A DNA stretch of 64,000 bases from NCBI GenBank assembly GCA_030710605.1, contig CP092874.1, positions 23,655,634 through 23,719,633 of the forward strand, written 5' to 3'. The notes beneath the pieces were generated by a model that was not told the DNA's origin, made no database searches, and worked only from the letters and a program-made list of their open reading frames with translations. This stretch comes from Cordylochernes scorpioides (lineage: Eukaryota > Arthropoda > Arachnida > Pseudoscorpiones > Chernetidae). How positions within the stretch are numbered: position 1 is the stretch's first letter; each line of letters opens with the position of its first letter. The translations under genes were made by a program, and so were the position numbers. This document shows, piece by piece, positions 22,610-33,300 of this stretch.

Positions 22610-22930
22610 ATACTTTCTAATTAATTTATTTTAATTATTATCCCTAGTACACTTGATAAAGACTATGAGATAATCATGGTGGGTAGAAGTTGGCGTCTGC
22701 TTTTACTGTAAGTACACCACATATCTACACATGTAGAAGGCAGTTTGACTTTTGTACTTACAAATGTGTCAGAGCCCCGTTTGGTTACTTTTACTCACTT
22801 TTTCATAAAAAAAAAAAAAAAAAGAAAAAGTGGCGAATGCAGGATTTGATTCCGGGCCGTGGCGCTGTTGAAATTCGATGGTTTATACCACTGGCTCTCT
22901 CACGATGAAAAAAGAAAGAAAAACAAGTGG
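22610..22930 (-). mobile_element. SINE-1, minus orientation
   Basis: The minus strand has the A-box-like GAGCCAGTGGTATAAACC, degenerate B box GGAATCAAATCC, and the SINE-1 body ending near TAGTACACGTGG-like sequence. The A run at 22807-22822 is its T run in reverse. Confidence 0.7.
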
Positions 22931-22934
22931 TCAG

Positions 22935-23590
22935 AAATATATAAATTAGAAAAACAAACCATTTCACAGAAGAATGAACATAAATAGAAATCTAATGCTG
23001 CACATGACTAGTATAGAGCAGGAGGGACAAGCACCAGTTCTGTTCACCAAAGAGAAAAACAGTCTTTGATTTCTAGAATTAAGTCTGGTCATCTACGGAC
23101 AATGACAGAATAGTTGCAGGGTTTTCCCACTATGTACTAAGTGTCAACCTGTAACCCCAAACCACATGAAAAGAGACAGGAAATTCGCGAAATTTCGGGG
23201 CTAACTCACTACAATGAACAACATGTATATAAAATCTTTACTACTCTCCTGCTGAATAAAACATTTACCATAAATTGTAGTATTTTAAATAATTACAACT
23301 CTCTTTAAAGCAACAAAAGAATTATTTATTGCATTTAGCAAGACAAGAAAAAAAAAAACTCGGGAAAATAAACAAAACCTTTTTAGGTTAATAAACTTGA
23401 AACCACCTACCGGTTAGTTCCTATTCAAAATCTAGCTTTCCCACAGAGTATTGAAAAATAAAATACGACAAATATTTTAGATTTTTCAAGGCGATTGATA
23501 AAATGAGGGAAGAAGTGCTCAACTCCACAGACAACGGCTGATTGCTCCCCCTCCCCTCTAAATTGTTTTTCCTCCTCACTCATGTACATA
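22935..23590. other. Unassigned sequence
   Basis: Collinear with 40455-40690 plus 41945-42380. No gene is seen. In copy 2 a 1.25-kb composite insertion splits this stretch. Confidence 0.4.
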
Positions 23591-23591
23591 T

Positions 23592-24030
23592 ACTAGTCGA
23601 ATGACCCGGGCAACGCCCGTGTTTTACCCGATTGAATGTTTTGATTCAAATACTATTTGTTACAATTATAAATTGGCGCCTTAAATAAATGCATATATTA
23701 GTTAATAACTATAGCCTATGTGCTTTATCTGTCTATGTACTGTTGGCTTCCGTAGGCGTCTCTTACTGGGAAAAAGAAAGAGAGGATTCCATTTAGTTAT
23801 TAACTAATATATGCATTTATTTAAGGAGCGACCCGCTCCAACACAATAGTTACAAAAACCAAAAAGCGAGTGGGGGGGGGGGGGGGCAAAGGTGGCGTGA
23901 TCGTAGCCGACCAATAGGAGGGCGCCATTCCAAAAAAAAAAAAGCAAACGGCGACAGAGATGACTGATGAAGAATGACGCTCGTAACTGTATATAGAATA
24001 ACCTTTTAGGGGAATCCCCTTGTAAGACAC
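23592..24030 (+). mobile_element. Dispersed repeat family E
   Basis: Same landmarks as 13880-14290, including GGAGCGACCCGCTCC and a poly-G tract. Here the tail continues into CTTTTAGGGGAATCCCCTTG, which also occurs at copy 2 (42384-42815). Confidence 0.8.
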
Positions 24031-24221
24031 TAGTGTCTTAATAAAGGTTTTTGTTGTACTTTTTCACTCTGATGGTAGAGTAAAATAACTTCAAAAATAA
24101 GAGTCGTGCGTGACCATTTTTAATAAACAATTATCGGGTAGGGGAGTTAGAAAAATGATGGGTAAGAAAACAAAGGCTTAGAATACACTAACAGTAACAA
24201 CATGTTCTTTCAACTTTGCAG

Positions 24222-24686
24222 CTAAAATGTTTCATGCGGTTGTACATTGACACCAAAATCTTCCAACAAATCCAACAATGATTTCATCTGCAACATTCTT
24301 AGAAAGTTGTTCTTGCTGTATCCAATCCAATAGTTGTTTTTGACAAGAGAGTGAAAGAACTGAAGAATTCCTCTGAATTCTCGTCTCATTTGGACAATCC
24401 ACATTTTGCCTAGCGGTTTATCAGATGTCATCCAGGATGATTCGGTTGTATGGATTTGATCAAGTTTCAACTTCATCTTTAAACTCTTTCCTAGAAACTT
24501 GACAATCATCTGATAGAGATCTTCCAGTACTTTGGGTCGATTCAAATTTTCCAAATTCCAGTCAAAACATTCGATAAGGGTCTCAGCTAACAATATCCCA
24601 GCCCTATGCAAATTATTGACAGTACGTTGCAGAAGAATTAATGATGGTTCGTTTGGTAAATCACAACAGCTTGTTGTTTGTGACAT
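24222..24686 (-). CDS. Unrecognised 154-codon ORF, copy 1
   Basis: Intact frame from ATG (MSQTTSCCDLPNE) to TAG after HETF. I do not recognise the family. The product would be mostly helical by composition: a Leu-rich segment around residues 14-45 (LILLQRTVNNLHRAGILLAE), a basic stretch (GKSLKMKLKLDQ), and a Trp/Phe-rich C-terminal half ending in LLDLLEDFGV. There is no signal peptide or clear membrane span. Compared with the copy at 43002-43466 there are five base differences; I count four silent and one replacement (His to Gln), while flanks differ more and have indels. That pattern fits constraint on the protein. No introns are visible; it may be a single-exon gene or a retrocopy. No neighbouring exons were found. 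Confidence 0.6.
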   Translation of the reverse strand: MSQTTSCCDLPNEPSLILLQRTVNNLHRAGILLAETLIECFDWNLENLNRPKVLEDLYQMIVKFLGKSLKMKLKLDQIHTTESSWMTSDKPLGKMWIVQMRREFRGILQFFHSLVKNNYWIGYSKNNFLRMLQMKSLLDLLEDFGVNVQPHETF

Positions 24687-25189
24687 GATGTAATTAAGAT
24701 TTGTATAAAAAAAGACGATTATGGCTTATTATATTTTAAAATTTAATTTGCATAAATAATTTTTCTATAATATGCAAATATAGGTAGAGTAGAATTTGTT
24801 TGAAATTGGCTAAAATTGACGTTATTTTTACATAATATACGTAGAATGTACATAGATATCAGCTGGAATTTGACATTGTTTTTCCATTCCATAGTTTGAA
24901 ACAAGTTTAAAATGACCATTGACCGAAATACCACTGAACAAAAACCTAAATAAACATTCATTAGGTTTTGCGTATAGTAGAACATTTTTATAAAGAATTT
25001 ATTTATTATTTAATGTGTAGTAATATTGTTAGAATTTGCATATTTGTATGGGAAAATAACAAAACTATATTGTATGAAAGGTAAAAATTATATCAAAAGA
25101 TGAAAATTAGACAATTTTGAATATTATTGAAAAAACATATTTTATCTGAATTTTATAATTAAGATTTTTATTTATGATTGGATAAAACA

Positions 25190-25410
25190 TACTCCTGGAC
25201 AAAAATTAAGAAAGTTGTACCTTTTAGCATGTATATCGGGATTCAGACAATAACTCTGAAAGATATTACAGTGACCTTTATTGGAGAGATACGAGATAAC
25301 CAAGTGTGAACAAAATTGCCTCTGTTTCCTTCAAAATAAAAAGTAAAAACAGACGACCGTCAACATCAAAGACTTTCCACTTAAGTTTTATCCCTGATTG
25401 CATATTAGGG
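25190..25410 (+). mobile_element. MITE family M
   Basis: CTGGACAAAAATTAAGAAAG, CCTTTTAGCATGTATATCGG, TTACAGTGACCTTTATTGG, GACATCAAAGACTTTCCACTT. Nearly complete; copy 2 at 43972-44290 has an internal 75-bp duplication. Confidence 0.75.
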
Positions 25411-25759
25411 GAAAAAAAGCATCATACAACTGAAAATTGCTAATGAAACTAAAGAATTTTCTTTTTCTTATTAACCTTGTCCCAGTACAATTTCACTTTT
25501 GCACTATTTTTTTTTTCAACTTTAATTTTATGTCAAATGGTAATAATGACTTTTTTTCATTAAGTTAAAAGAATAGATAGATAATATTCTGGATAACGAA
25601 GAAAACTAAAAAAAAAAAAGGCGTTTGGCCTTATTCTACAAAGGTCATGACCTTTAGAAGTGTCGTCTGCGGTCTTTCACCCAGAGTGGAAATCTAACAT
25701 CCTCTACCGCTCCATTTCCTGAACTGGAGGGTTAACTTTACTTTACTTATTTACACTCA

Positions 25760-25945
25760 CGGACAAAAAATTAAGACAATGGGAAGTCTTTGATGTCGCC
25801 GGTCGTCTTTTTTTTTTTTTTTTTTTAAGGAGACAGAGGCAATTTTATAAAATAAATGAAGCTTCCAGGGTTAAATTTATTGTGCAACTTTTTATTTTCA
25901 AGCTTTCGGACTTTGTCAGTCCTTCAACAGGATTATCACATTAAA
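25760..25945 (-). repeat. MITE M fragment joined to fold-back arm
   Basis: ACTCACGGACAAAAAATTAAG, GGGAAGTCTTTGATGTCGCC and a T run are family M. They are followed by CAAGCTTTCGGACTTTGTCAG, whose inverse reads TTGAAGGACT-GACAA-AGTCCGAAAGCTTG. Confidence 0.6.
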
Positions 25946-26127
25946 AACTTAATAATAAATACAATTTTTATATACATATTATTATATTAAAAATAAAGAA
26001 GGCATCTCCTGACCACAAGCACATGTGCCTTCTTTATTTTTAATATCAACACTTGACCCACTTATCTTTTATTTTTTTCTATTGTTTTTCATATTATTAT
26101 ATACATATTTTAAATACTTATTATATA

Positions 26128-26912
26128 GAAAGAGAGAAAATAGAGGAAACCGGGCTCCTGGAGCGTAAATCGCCAGCTACCCGGGCTGTACAGCTACAGT
26201 CTAGAGGAGAAGTCTAGTCATGGGGGGGGGGGGACAGATTGCTGAGGTGAACCAGGTAACCAGGTAGTTCCAGGCCGGCAGGGAGTCAGGAAGTAGGGGC
26301 AGGGCTGTCGGGCTGAAGTCTTGTACTCCAAGCAGTAGGGCTGTCTGTAGCCTGTGTAGCATAAAAGCTGGACAGGAGAAGAGGAGGTGATCCACAGTCT
26401 GTGGCTCTTCCCGGCAGTGAGGACAAGTTGGATCTAGATCTCTATGCCAGAGCGCTAGATCTGCCAGAACGTGGCCGTGACGGTAAGGATGGTAGTGGTG
26501 GCCATCCCAAGACATATTTTGGACAGGAATGACCTAAGGCGGATTGGGGAGGTCGCAAATCTTTTTTGTTTTCTGTTATGGTAATCCTGGGTGTAGACTA
26601 AGGTCCAAGCTTCCATAGCAGATGAGTGGGCACGGCTGCGGGCAAAGCTTTGGGGAAGGATGGAGTAGGATTGTTCCAGGTTAGAGATTGCTGCAGTCTT
26701 TGCTGTCTGGTCAGCCAGTTCATTGCCTGAAACTCCACTGTGGCCCCAACAGAGGCTGACCTGAGGTGCTTGGTCTAGCGCTAGAATTATCTCGGCAATT
26801 AGAGCCGTTTGGGCTGGACCAGGAGTACATATAGCGGCCAGTGCAGATCTGCAGTCAGACGCTATAGTGACTCCTGGGTTGGCTGGCATACTTTCCGCGA
26901 GGCGAGTTGCCC
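26128..26912 (-). pseudogene. 5'-truncated LINE fragment: RNase H and zinc-knuckle end
   Basis: Two minus-strand frames (26455-26889, then 26201-26515) join across one frameshift near 26500. The first has RNase H motifs: ASDCRSALAAI and WGHSGVSGNELADQTAK, with the Asp, His and Asp of the active site. The second has HVLADLALWHRDLDPTCPHC and QTVDHLLFSCP, the Cys/His C-terminal motif of jockey/R1-type non-LTR elements. The upstream reverse transcriptase is absent. The 3' end has CCGGGCTCCTGGAGCG, shared (in reverse) with the LINE copies at 45055-45622 and 48566-48743. It is absent from copy 2 near 44900. Confidence 0.85.
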
Positions 26913-27059
26913 AATATATTGAGAGAAAAATATATTACATTATTTCTGTTTGAAAAAACAAAATTTTTGAGAATATACGTGCGTGGTGGATGATACATGC
27001 TGGTTGAATGATATCTCGTGACTTCTCGAGAGGCAATTTTGTTCACACTTGGTTATCTC

Positions 27060-27290
27060 ATGTGTTATGATACATTAGCGCGCCATCTGTTATCCAAAAT
27101 TCGAAACTATTATAGAAACGTATGATTCTTTTTAAAAAAATAAACAATTTCTACTGCCCTTACTGCAATCGAAACTACTAATGAGCCAGGCCCTTCCATT
27201 AATTTTTCCATTGCAGTAAGGGCAGTAGAAATTGTTTATTTTTTAAAAGAATCACACGTGTCTATAATAGTATTGAATTTTGATATCTCA
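27060..27290. repeat. Fold-back family A, short form
   Basis: GAAACTATTATAGAAACG...CTACTGCCCTTACTGCAATC and its inverse with a shortened centre (ATGAGCCAGGCCCTTCCATT). Copy 2 is at 45640-45850. Confidence 0.8.
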
Positions 27291-27344
27291 CGTGTCTTCG
27301 TATTACAGCCTGTTAAAACAGATCATACTAGATGCTTTATAGAT

Positions 27345-27720
27345 GGAAATTTTGCCGGGAGGATATTGATCTAAAGAGACAAAAGTCGCCTCTCCCGTCA
27401 AAACAGACGCTATCTATTGACCGTCGCCGCAAACTAGCGGCCTCGGGTCGGTGACAAAGCCACAACACCAGCTTTGGCAAACTGAAAAGCGTCCACCTAG
27501 AGACCATGGTTTCGGGCTAATGGCCCTCGTCAGTCTAGGGCGGACTTTATTCTATGAGATCCACACGGGATCTAATGGAATCTTGACAATCTGCCAAAGA
27601 GGTGTTTAGCTGGTGTTGTGGCTTTGTTACCGACCCGAGGCCGCTAGTTTGCGGCGACGGTCAATAGATGGCGTATGTTTTGACGGGAGAGGAGACCTTT
27701 GTCTCTTTAGATTCTTTAAG
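27345..27720. repeat. Fold-back whose loop holds a hammerhead
   Basis: Arms about 27355-27465 and 27608-27715 share CGGGAGGATATTGATCTAAA-type ends, CCGCAAACTAGCGGCCTCGG and GACAAAGCCACAACACCAGC with their inverses. The loop contains ribozyme H1. Half-copies without the right arm are at 16446-16735 and 33484-33770; the full copy 2 is 45905-46285. Confidence 0.85.
27491..27545 (-). ncRNA. Hammerhead ribozyme, family H1, complete fold
   Basis: Read on the minus strand in order: stem I 5' strand GTCC-GC-CCTAGA; conserved CTGACGA (fits CUGANGA); stem II GGGC with loop CATTA and GCCC; conserved GAAA; stem III made of the self-complementary ACCATGGT; cleavage residue C17 in a canonical GUC; stem I 3' strand TCTAGG-T-GGAC. 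All six inner and four outer stem I pairs are Watson-Crick, with a small internal loop between them. Every invariant core base of a type I hammerhead is present. The stem III palindrome is too short for a good hairpin loop, which suggests cleavage as a dimer. The predicted cut lies between 27502 and 27501. The sequence 33651-33705 is identical in every part of the fold. Confidence 0.85.
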
Positions 27721-28281
27721 CATTTAAGATACTCTAACAATATGTACTTTGTGTGTGTGTGAATATAGAAGGAAGTATGATGATGATACGCTCCGCTACC
27801 TACTTACATACTGTGGAGTTATTTATGGTGAAGGCAATATAACGGTTGAGCAGCTTTCGAAGACGTTACCTTTGTCTTTTACGATTTACCTACATCCTCT
27901 TACATTAGGTGATTAAATTTGGAACAATGTTTTATGTAGGAATCCGAAAACTTCTTCCTTCTATATTTATATATTTTCTTCCTTCTTCCCATGTAAAGGG
28001 TTTCAATGTTGATTCAAGTCAAGTCAGAAGAGGAGAATAAATGATGATTTCTTTCATTTACCTCACCAGTGGCCTGAGAGACCTATGGTGATCACCAACC
28101 TACCCCGTTGAGATGTCACATGTCTGTCCCGCCTCAAAACAGAACACACAAGACAGATAAAATTTGAAGGCGGAGTTAGGATCTTCGCAAAATATACCAT
28201 CTGTAAAAAGAAGGAGACACTGATGACATTGTCGGTGTAACACAATATACACACATACTGACATCAGTTCTTTATGTCCAG

Positions 28282-28527
28282 ATGTACAAGGCATTCTTAC
28301 CCGCCATGTTGGAAGCCGGGAATGGCCACATGGTCTGCGTAGCATCCATGGGAGGCCCTGTGTGGATCGGTTCGTCTGGCGGATTATTGTGCCTCGAAGT
28401 TCGCGGCGGTAGGACTGGAGGAATCTGTGAGACTGGAGCTATGGGCGGAGGGACACGAGGGGGTGCGGTCCACATTGGTGTGTCCTTACTACATGCGGGG
28501 GTCCATGTTCTGCGGTGTGGACACCGG
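28282..28527 (+). pseudogene. SDR16C exon, duplicated copy with +1 frameshift
   Basis: Matches the exon at 47430-47674 base for base apart from substitutions and one extra C at about 28356-28358 (GGAGGCCCTGTG against GGAGGCCTGTG). It has the same acceptor context (TATGTCCAG) and a GT donor (GTGAGT). The shift falls just after the catalytic-Ser segment (VASMGG), so the YCASK active-site motif is read out of frame and lost. No stop appears within the exon, but the frame no longer joins the downstream exons. It lies in copy 1 of the large duplication, so it may be a dead duplicate, an allele, or an assembly base error. Confidence 0.85.
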
Positions 28528-28554
28528 GTGAGTGCTTTTCTATTGTGTGTATCA

Positions 28555-28950
28555 ATGATATATTATGATGCACTAGCGCGCCATCTGTTATCAAAATTCG
28601 AAACTATTTTAAAGGCGTAAGATTCTTTTGAAATTAAACAATTTCTACTGACCTTACTGCAATGGAAAAAATTAATGGGAGGGCCTGGCTCATCAGTGGT
28701 GAACCTTCCCATCGGTTTCGTCAGTTTAATCTACCATACCGCTGTTATATTGCATTTTTGGAACTTCCTTTAATAATGATACTTATTAATATGAACAACG
28801 GTATGGTAGATTAAACTGCTGAAACCGCTGGGAGGGTTCACCACTGATGAGCCAGGCCCTCCAATTAATTTTTTTCCATTGCAGTATTGGCAGTAGAAAT
28901 TGTTTAATTTTCAAAAGAATCTTACGCCTTTAAAATAGTTTCCAATGATA
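28555..28950. repeat. Fold-back family A
   Basis: Arms about 28570-28745 and 28795-28950 include GATGCACTAGCGCGCCATCT, CTTACTGCAATGGAAAAAAT, GGCTCATCAGTGGTGAACC and AATCTACCATACCG. It sits directly downstream of the SDR exon copy, as does its partner at 47700-48085. Confidence 0.9.
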
Positions 28951-28972
28951 TATTAGTTTATAGTAGTAATAT

Positions 28973-29167
28973 TGCCACGTGGAAAATTAGGGAAGACAAA
29001 AACTTCAAGAGGAGACAACAATTTATTCAAGGCAAGAACAAACTAAGTAAACAAACTGGTAAACAAAAGATAAGCCACGAGGAAAATTTACAGAGTAACA
29101 AGATATGAACCTAAAAATGACCACTCTGTTAATAAAAAATTATAAGATTAATAAATACTGTGTTACA
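28973..29167 (-). mobile_element. Solo LTR, family N
   Basis: On the minus strand begins TGTAACACAGT and ends CCACGTGGCA. ATAT lies on both sides. Copy 2 is at 48120-48313. A degenerate relative follows at about 29315-29560 (GACACAACAATTTATTTAAG). Confidence 0.6.
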
Positions 29168-29184
29168 ATATTTTTAACTAAAAA

Positions 29185-29275
29185 GGCATATATTGGATCA
29201 AAATATCATTTATTTCACCAATATATAAAAATAAAATGATATTTTGATCCAATATATGCCTTTTTAGATAAAGAT
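29185..29275. repeat. Short fold-back AAAAAGGCATATATTGGATC
   Basis: AAAAAGGCATATATTGGATC and its inverse flank an approximately 45-bp AT-rich loop. The same arm occurs near 3590, 34440, 48330 and 55085. Confidence 0.85.
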
Positions 29276-29564
29276 TTATTTATGGATTGCTTTATTTATC
29301 AAAGTATTAATATTATAACGTAGAAAAATCAGGAAAGACAAACTTTAGGATGACACAACAATTTATTTAAGGCAAAATCAACATTCATAAGATACAAGTT
29401 AATCAATGAGGGAAGTTTCTAGAGTAGTAAAATATAAAAATAATAATAATCTGTTCATAAATATAATAAATACTTTGCTACCAAAAGATCTTTTCATTCC
29501 AACAAGTCACTGGATTGCATTTTTGAGAACTGCAACCTACGGAGTAAGCTGGCATAATATACAC

Positions 29565-29770
29565 TCATGGGCAAAACTTAAGAAAGTGGAAAGTCTTTGA
29601 TATCGCTGATCGATTTTTTTTTAAGAAGAAGAAGAAGACAGAGGTTGTTCACACTTGGTTATCTCGTATGTCTTCAATAAAGGTCACTGTAATATCTTTC
29701 AGAGTTACTGTCTCAATCCTGATATACATGCTAAAAAGTATCACTTCCGAAAGTTTTGTCCATGAATGTA
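29565..29770 (-). mobile_element. MITE family M
   Basis: Complete copy: ACTCATGGGCAAAACTTAAG at one end, AAAGTTTTGTCCATGAATG at the other, an inverted-repeat pair. Copy 2 is at 49130-49345. Confidence 0.8.
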
Positions 29771-29839
29771 TTTATTTGAAAAGGTTGGCTTGCTTGAGCA
29801 AATCTAGTAACAATTAAATTATAAATAGAGTTAAAAGAG

Positions 29840-29939
29840 NNNNNNNNNNNNNNNNNNNNNNNNNNNNNNNNNNNNNNNNNNNNNNNNNNNNNNNNNNNNN
29901 NNNNNNNNNNNNNNNNNNNNNNNNNNNNNNNNNNNNNNN
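29840..29939. other. Assembly gap of exactly 100 N
   Basis: The left flank matches copy 2 up to about 49415; the right flank restarts at sequence equivalent to about 13412. Exactly 100 N is a common placeholder for unknown size, so it says nothing about real distance. Confidence 0.99.
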
Positions 29940-30139
29940 ACCATATGGTAATCATACATGGTAGATTAAACTGGCGAAACCGCTGGGAAGGTTCACCACT
30001 GATGAGCCAGGCCCTCCCATTAATTTTTCCATTGCAGTAAGGGCGGTAGAAATTGTTTTACTTTTAAAAGAATCATACGCGTCTATAATAATTTCGTATT
30101 TTGATAACAGATGGCGCGCTAGTGCATCATAAAGTATTT

Positions 30140-30415
30140 GTATTATAAACACAAGGTAAAATAAGACCAAATCCAAATAAATAAATAGTGTGTGACGTTT
30201 TGGTAACAGCGTTGTTACCATCTTCAGACAAAAGTACTGAATGAGAAATTTTACCACAGCATGGTTTAAATATGTTGTAAAAACATTGTAAAACATGCTG
30301 TGGTAAAATTTCTCATTCAGTACTTTTGTCTGAAGATGGTAACAATGCTGTTACCGAAACGTCACACACTATTTATTTATTTGGATTTGGTCTTATTACC
30401 TTGTGTTTATAATCT
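30140..30415. repeat. Fold-back family P, copy 2
   Basis: Better preserved than 13612-13885. The right arm has CTGAAGA-T-GGTAACA...TGTTACC-GAAACGTC, a hammerhead-like pattern. Confidence 0.9.
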
Positions 30416-30815
30416 ACTAGCCGAATCACCCGGGCAACGCCCGTGTTTTACCCTATTGAATGTTTTGATTCAAATACTATTTGTTACAATTATAATTTGG
30501 CGCCTTAAATAAATGCATATGTTAGTTAATAACTATAGCCTATGTGCTTTATCTGTCTATGTACTGTTGGCTTCCGTAGGCGTCTCTTACTGGGAAAAAG
30601 AAAGAGAGGATTCCATTTGGTTATTAACTAATATATGCATTTATTTAAGGAGCGACCCGCTCCAACACAATAGTTACATAAATAGCGAGTGGGGGGGGCA
30701 AAGGTGGCGTGACCGTAGCCAACCAATAGGAGGGCGCCATTCCAAAAAAAAGCAAATCGTGACAGAGGCGACGAAGAATGACGCTCGTAACTGTATATAG
30801 AATAATCCAAATTGT
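30415..30815 (+). mobile_element. Dispersed repeat family E, copy 2
   Basis: CTACTAGCCGAATCACCCGG start, internal ATGCATATGTTAGTTAATAA inverted pair, shorter poly-G tract than copy 1. Confidence 0.8.
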
Positions 30816-31139
30816 GCCTTATTAATTGTATTATTGTATATTCGCCGTGATAATATTATTCGCCAAGTGATAAGAAAAACAACGTTTTAATAAAAACACG
30901 AACTTTTGGCACAACCTTATACTTATCCCAAGAAGATTGAGATCAAACATTATTGATTTACAAGAGAGAGAACAAAATATAACACAGTAAACAAAGAGAA
31001 ACTTATCTTCTTACGGTTAGCACCTATTTACTTGTGATCTTACATATATACTCTGTGGGAACAATTAATTAATTAAGCTTAAAATATATATATAACATAT
31101 ATATTCATTTTAGTAAATTAAATTTAATTGCCATCTATC

Positions 31140-31390
31140 GTTAAAATTTTACACAAATAAATTTACTGGCTTCTTTTAAATATCATCAAATATTATCTCT
31201 ACAGACCTTAACTGCAATGATATGAATTATTGAATTATTGAAAGAGGGTTCACTACTGATGAACCAAGCCCTCTCATTCAATAACTCATATCATTGCAGT
31301 AAGGTCTGTAGAGATAATATTTGATGATATTTAAAAGAAACGCATTGCCAGTAAATTTATTTGTGTAAAATTTATTCATTTATCGAAACG
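31140..31390. repeat. Fold-back, LTR-free allele
   Basis: Same arms as 14600-15070 but with the empty LTR target (ATTGAATTATTGAA). Confidence 0.8.
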
Positions 31391-31439
31391 TAAAGAACAT
31401 AAAAATATTGACTGTCCGAAGTGTTTCTTTAATCAAAGA

Positions 31440-31760
31440 ATTATGAATGCGCAAGGTTCGGTGGAAGGATGGTCTAAACCGTTGGTTTTCGACCACTACG
31501 ACCCAGGTTCGATTCCCTCATTGGGCACTTTTTTCTGTTTTAAAAATAAATGCTCTAATGGCCCCCGATTCTTGCAAAAGTCTAACCCCACCAGAGAGTG
31601 CAAGTAACCAAACAGGGCTCTGGCACATTTGTAAGTGCAAAGTCCAACTACTTTTCATATGTGTAGACATGTGGTGCATTTAAAGTAAAAGCAGTCGCCA
31701 ACTTCTACCCACCATGATTATTATGGCCTGTACCACGTGTACTAGGGATAAGCAACAAAA
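31440..31760 (+). mobile_element. SINE-1, copy 2
   Basis: tRNA-like head GGATGGTCTAAACCG and B box GGTTCGATTCC, T run, then the conserved body. Confidence 0.75.
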
Positions 31761-31879
31761 AACAATGAATGCCGACAACCTCTATCTTCAAGATAAGCAC
31801 CATTGACCGTCACGGCAATCTTGTCTTCTTTCTTATCTCCACTCAATCATATTAGGGTATCAACCCTGTAGAGCTTGTT

Positions 31880-32995
31880 GATGGTGCTTTGACAACAATC
31901 ATGACTGGGTGAAGTAGAATATGTCTGTCATTAAGACTGGAAACATTACTCAGTAGCAGGCCGACTTAGTTCTAATATGAAATGGCCGCCTCTGACATGA
32001 GGAACAGACACCATGTACAGCTTCTCCTAACATGGAGTAGAGACTGATCCTGTATCCTTGGATTAGGAGCCCTTATAGCGTACTGGGTGAAGTAGAATGT
32101 GTCTGTCATTAAGACTGGGAGAACTACTCAGTAACAGACCACTGACTTAGCTCCAATATGAAATGGCCACCTCTGACATGAGGAACAGACACCATGTACA
32201 GCCGCTCCTAACATGGAGTAGAGACTGATCCTGTATCCCTGGATTAGGAGCCCTTATAGCGTACTGGGTGAAGTAGAATATGTCTGTCATTAAGACTGGG
32301 AGCACTACTCAGTAGCAGGCCACTGACTTAGCTCCAATATGAAATGGACGTCTCTGACATGAGGAACAGATGCCATGTACACCCGCTCCTAACATGGAGT
32401 ACAGACTCATCCTGTATCCCTGGATTAGGAGCCCTTATAGCGTACTGGGTGAAGTAGAATGTGTCTGTCATTAAGACTGGGAGTACTACTCAGTAGCAGA
32501 CCACTGACTTAGCTCCAATATGAAATGGCCACCTCTGACATGAGGAACAGACACCATGTACAACCGCTCCTAACATGGAGTAGAGACTGATCCTGTATCC
32601 CTGGATTAGGAGCCCTTATAGCGTACTGGGTGAAGTAGAATGTGTCTGTCATTAAGACTGGGAGCACTACTCAGTAGCAGGCCACTGACTTAGCTCCAAT
32701 ATGAAATGGACGTCTCTGACATGAGTAACAGACACCATGTACAGCTTCTCCTAACATGGAGTAGAGACTGATCCTGTATCCTTGGATTAGGAGCCCTTAT
32801 AGCGTACTGGGTGAAGTAGAATGTGTCATTAAGACTGGGAGAACTACTCAGTAGCAGACCACTGACTTAGCTCCAATATGAAATGGACGTCTCTGACATG
32901 AGTAACAGATGACAAGTACAGCTGCTTCTAACATGGAGTATAGATTCATCCTGTATCCCTGGAGCCCTTACAAGGTACTATCAGCCTGGCCAGCT
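31880..32995. repeat. 181-bp tandem array, six units
   Basis: TACTGGGTGAAGTAGAATGT recurs at 32081, 32262, 32443, 32624 and 32805 (exact 181-bp spacing), with a diverged first unit near 31904. Copy 1 has two. Confidence 0.97.
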
Positions 32996-33300
32996 GAACC
33001 CAGGTTTTTTAGTGAGCTTGTTACTGCTTCTCCTTTTTCATCCGGGTTTGGGACCAGCAAAGACGGAGTGACGGAAATCTTGTTGGATTCAGGTAGCTGA
33101 AAGTCTTACCATTAAATGATTAGCCTGTTTAAGAACCCGTATAGTTCGAAATCTTGCGGAGATATAATGAAACAAACTCTTTTACGTTACTTGTATTTTT
33201 AAATATATTATTAATAATTTAAATATAAATTTTAATATATTTTTAAAATTATTTTTCTCAGAGGAAGTCTCCCGGACCAAATTTTTGGTCGTTGAGGTAC

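Noticed and set aside
28282..28620. 112-codon frame as a distinct gene
   Set aside because: It is the frameshifted SDR exon reading on into its intron and a fold-back.
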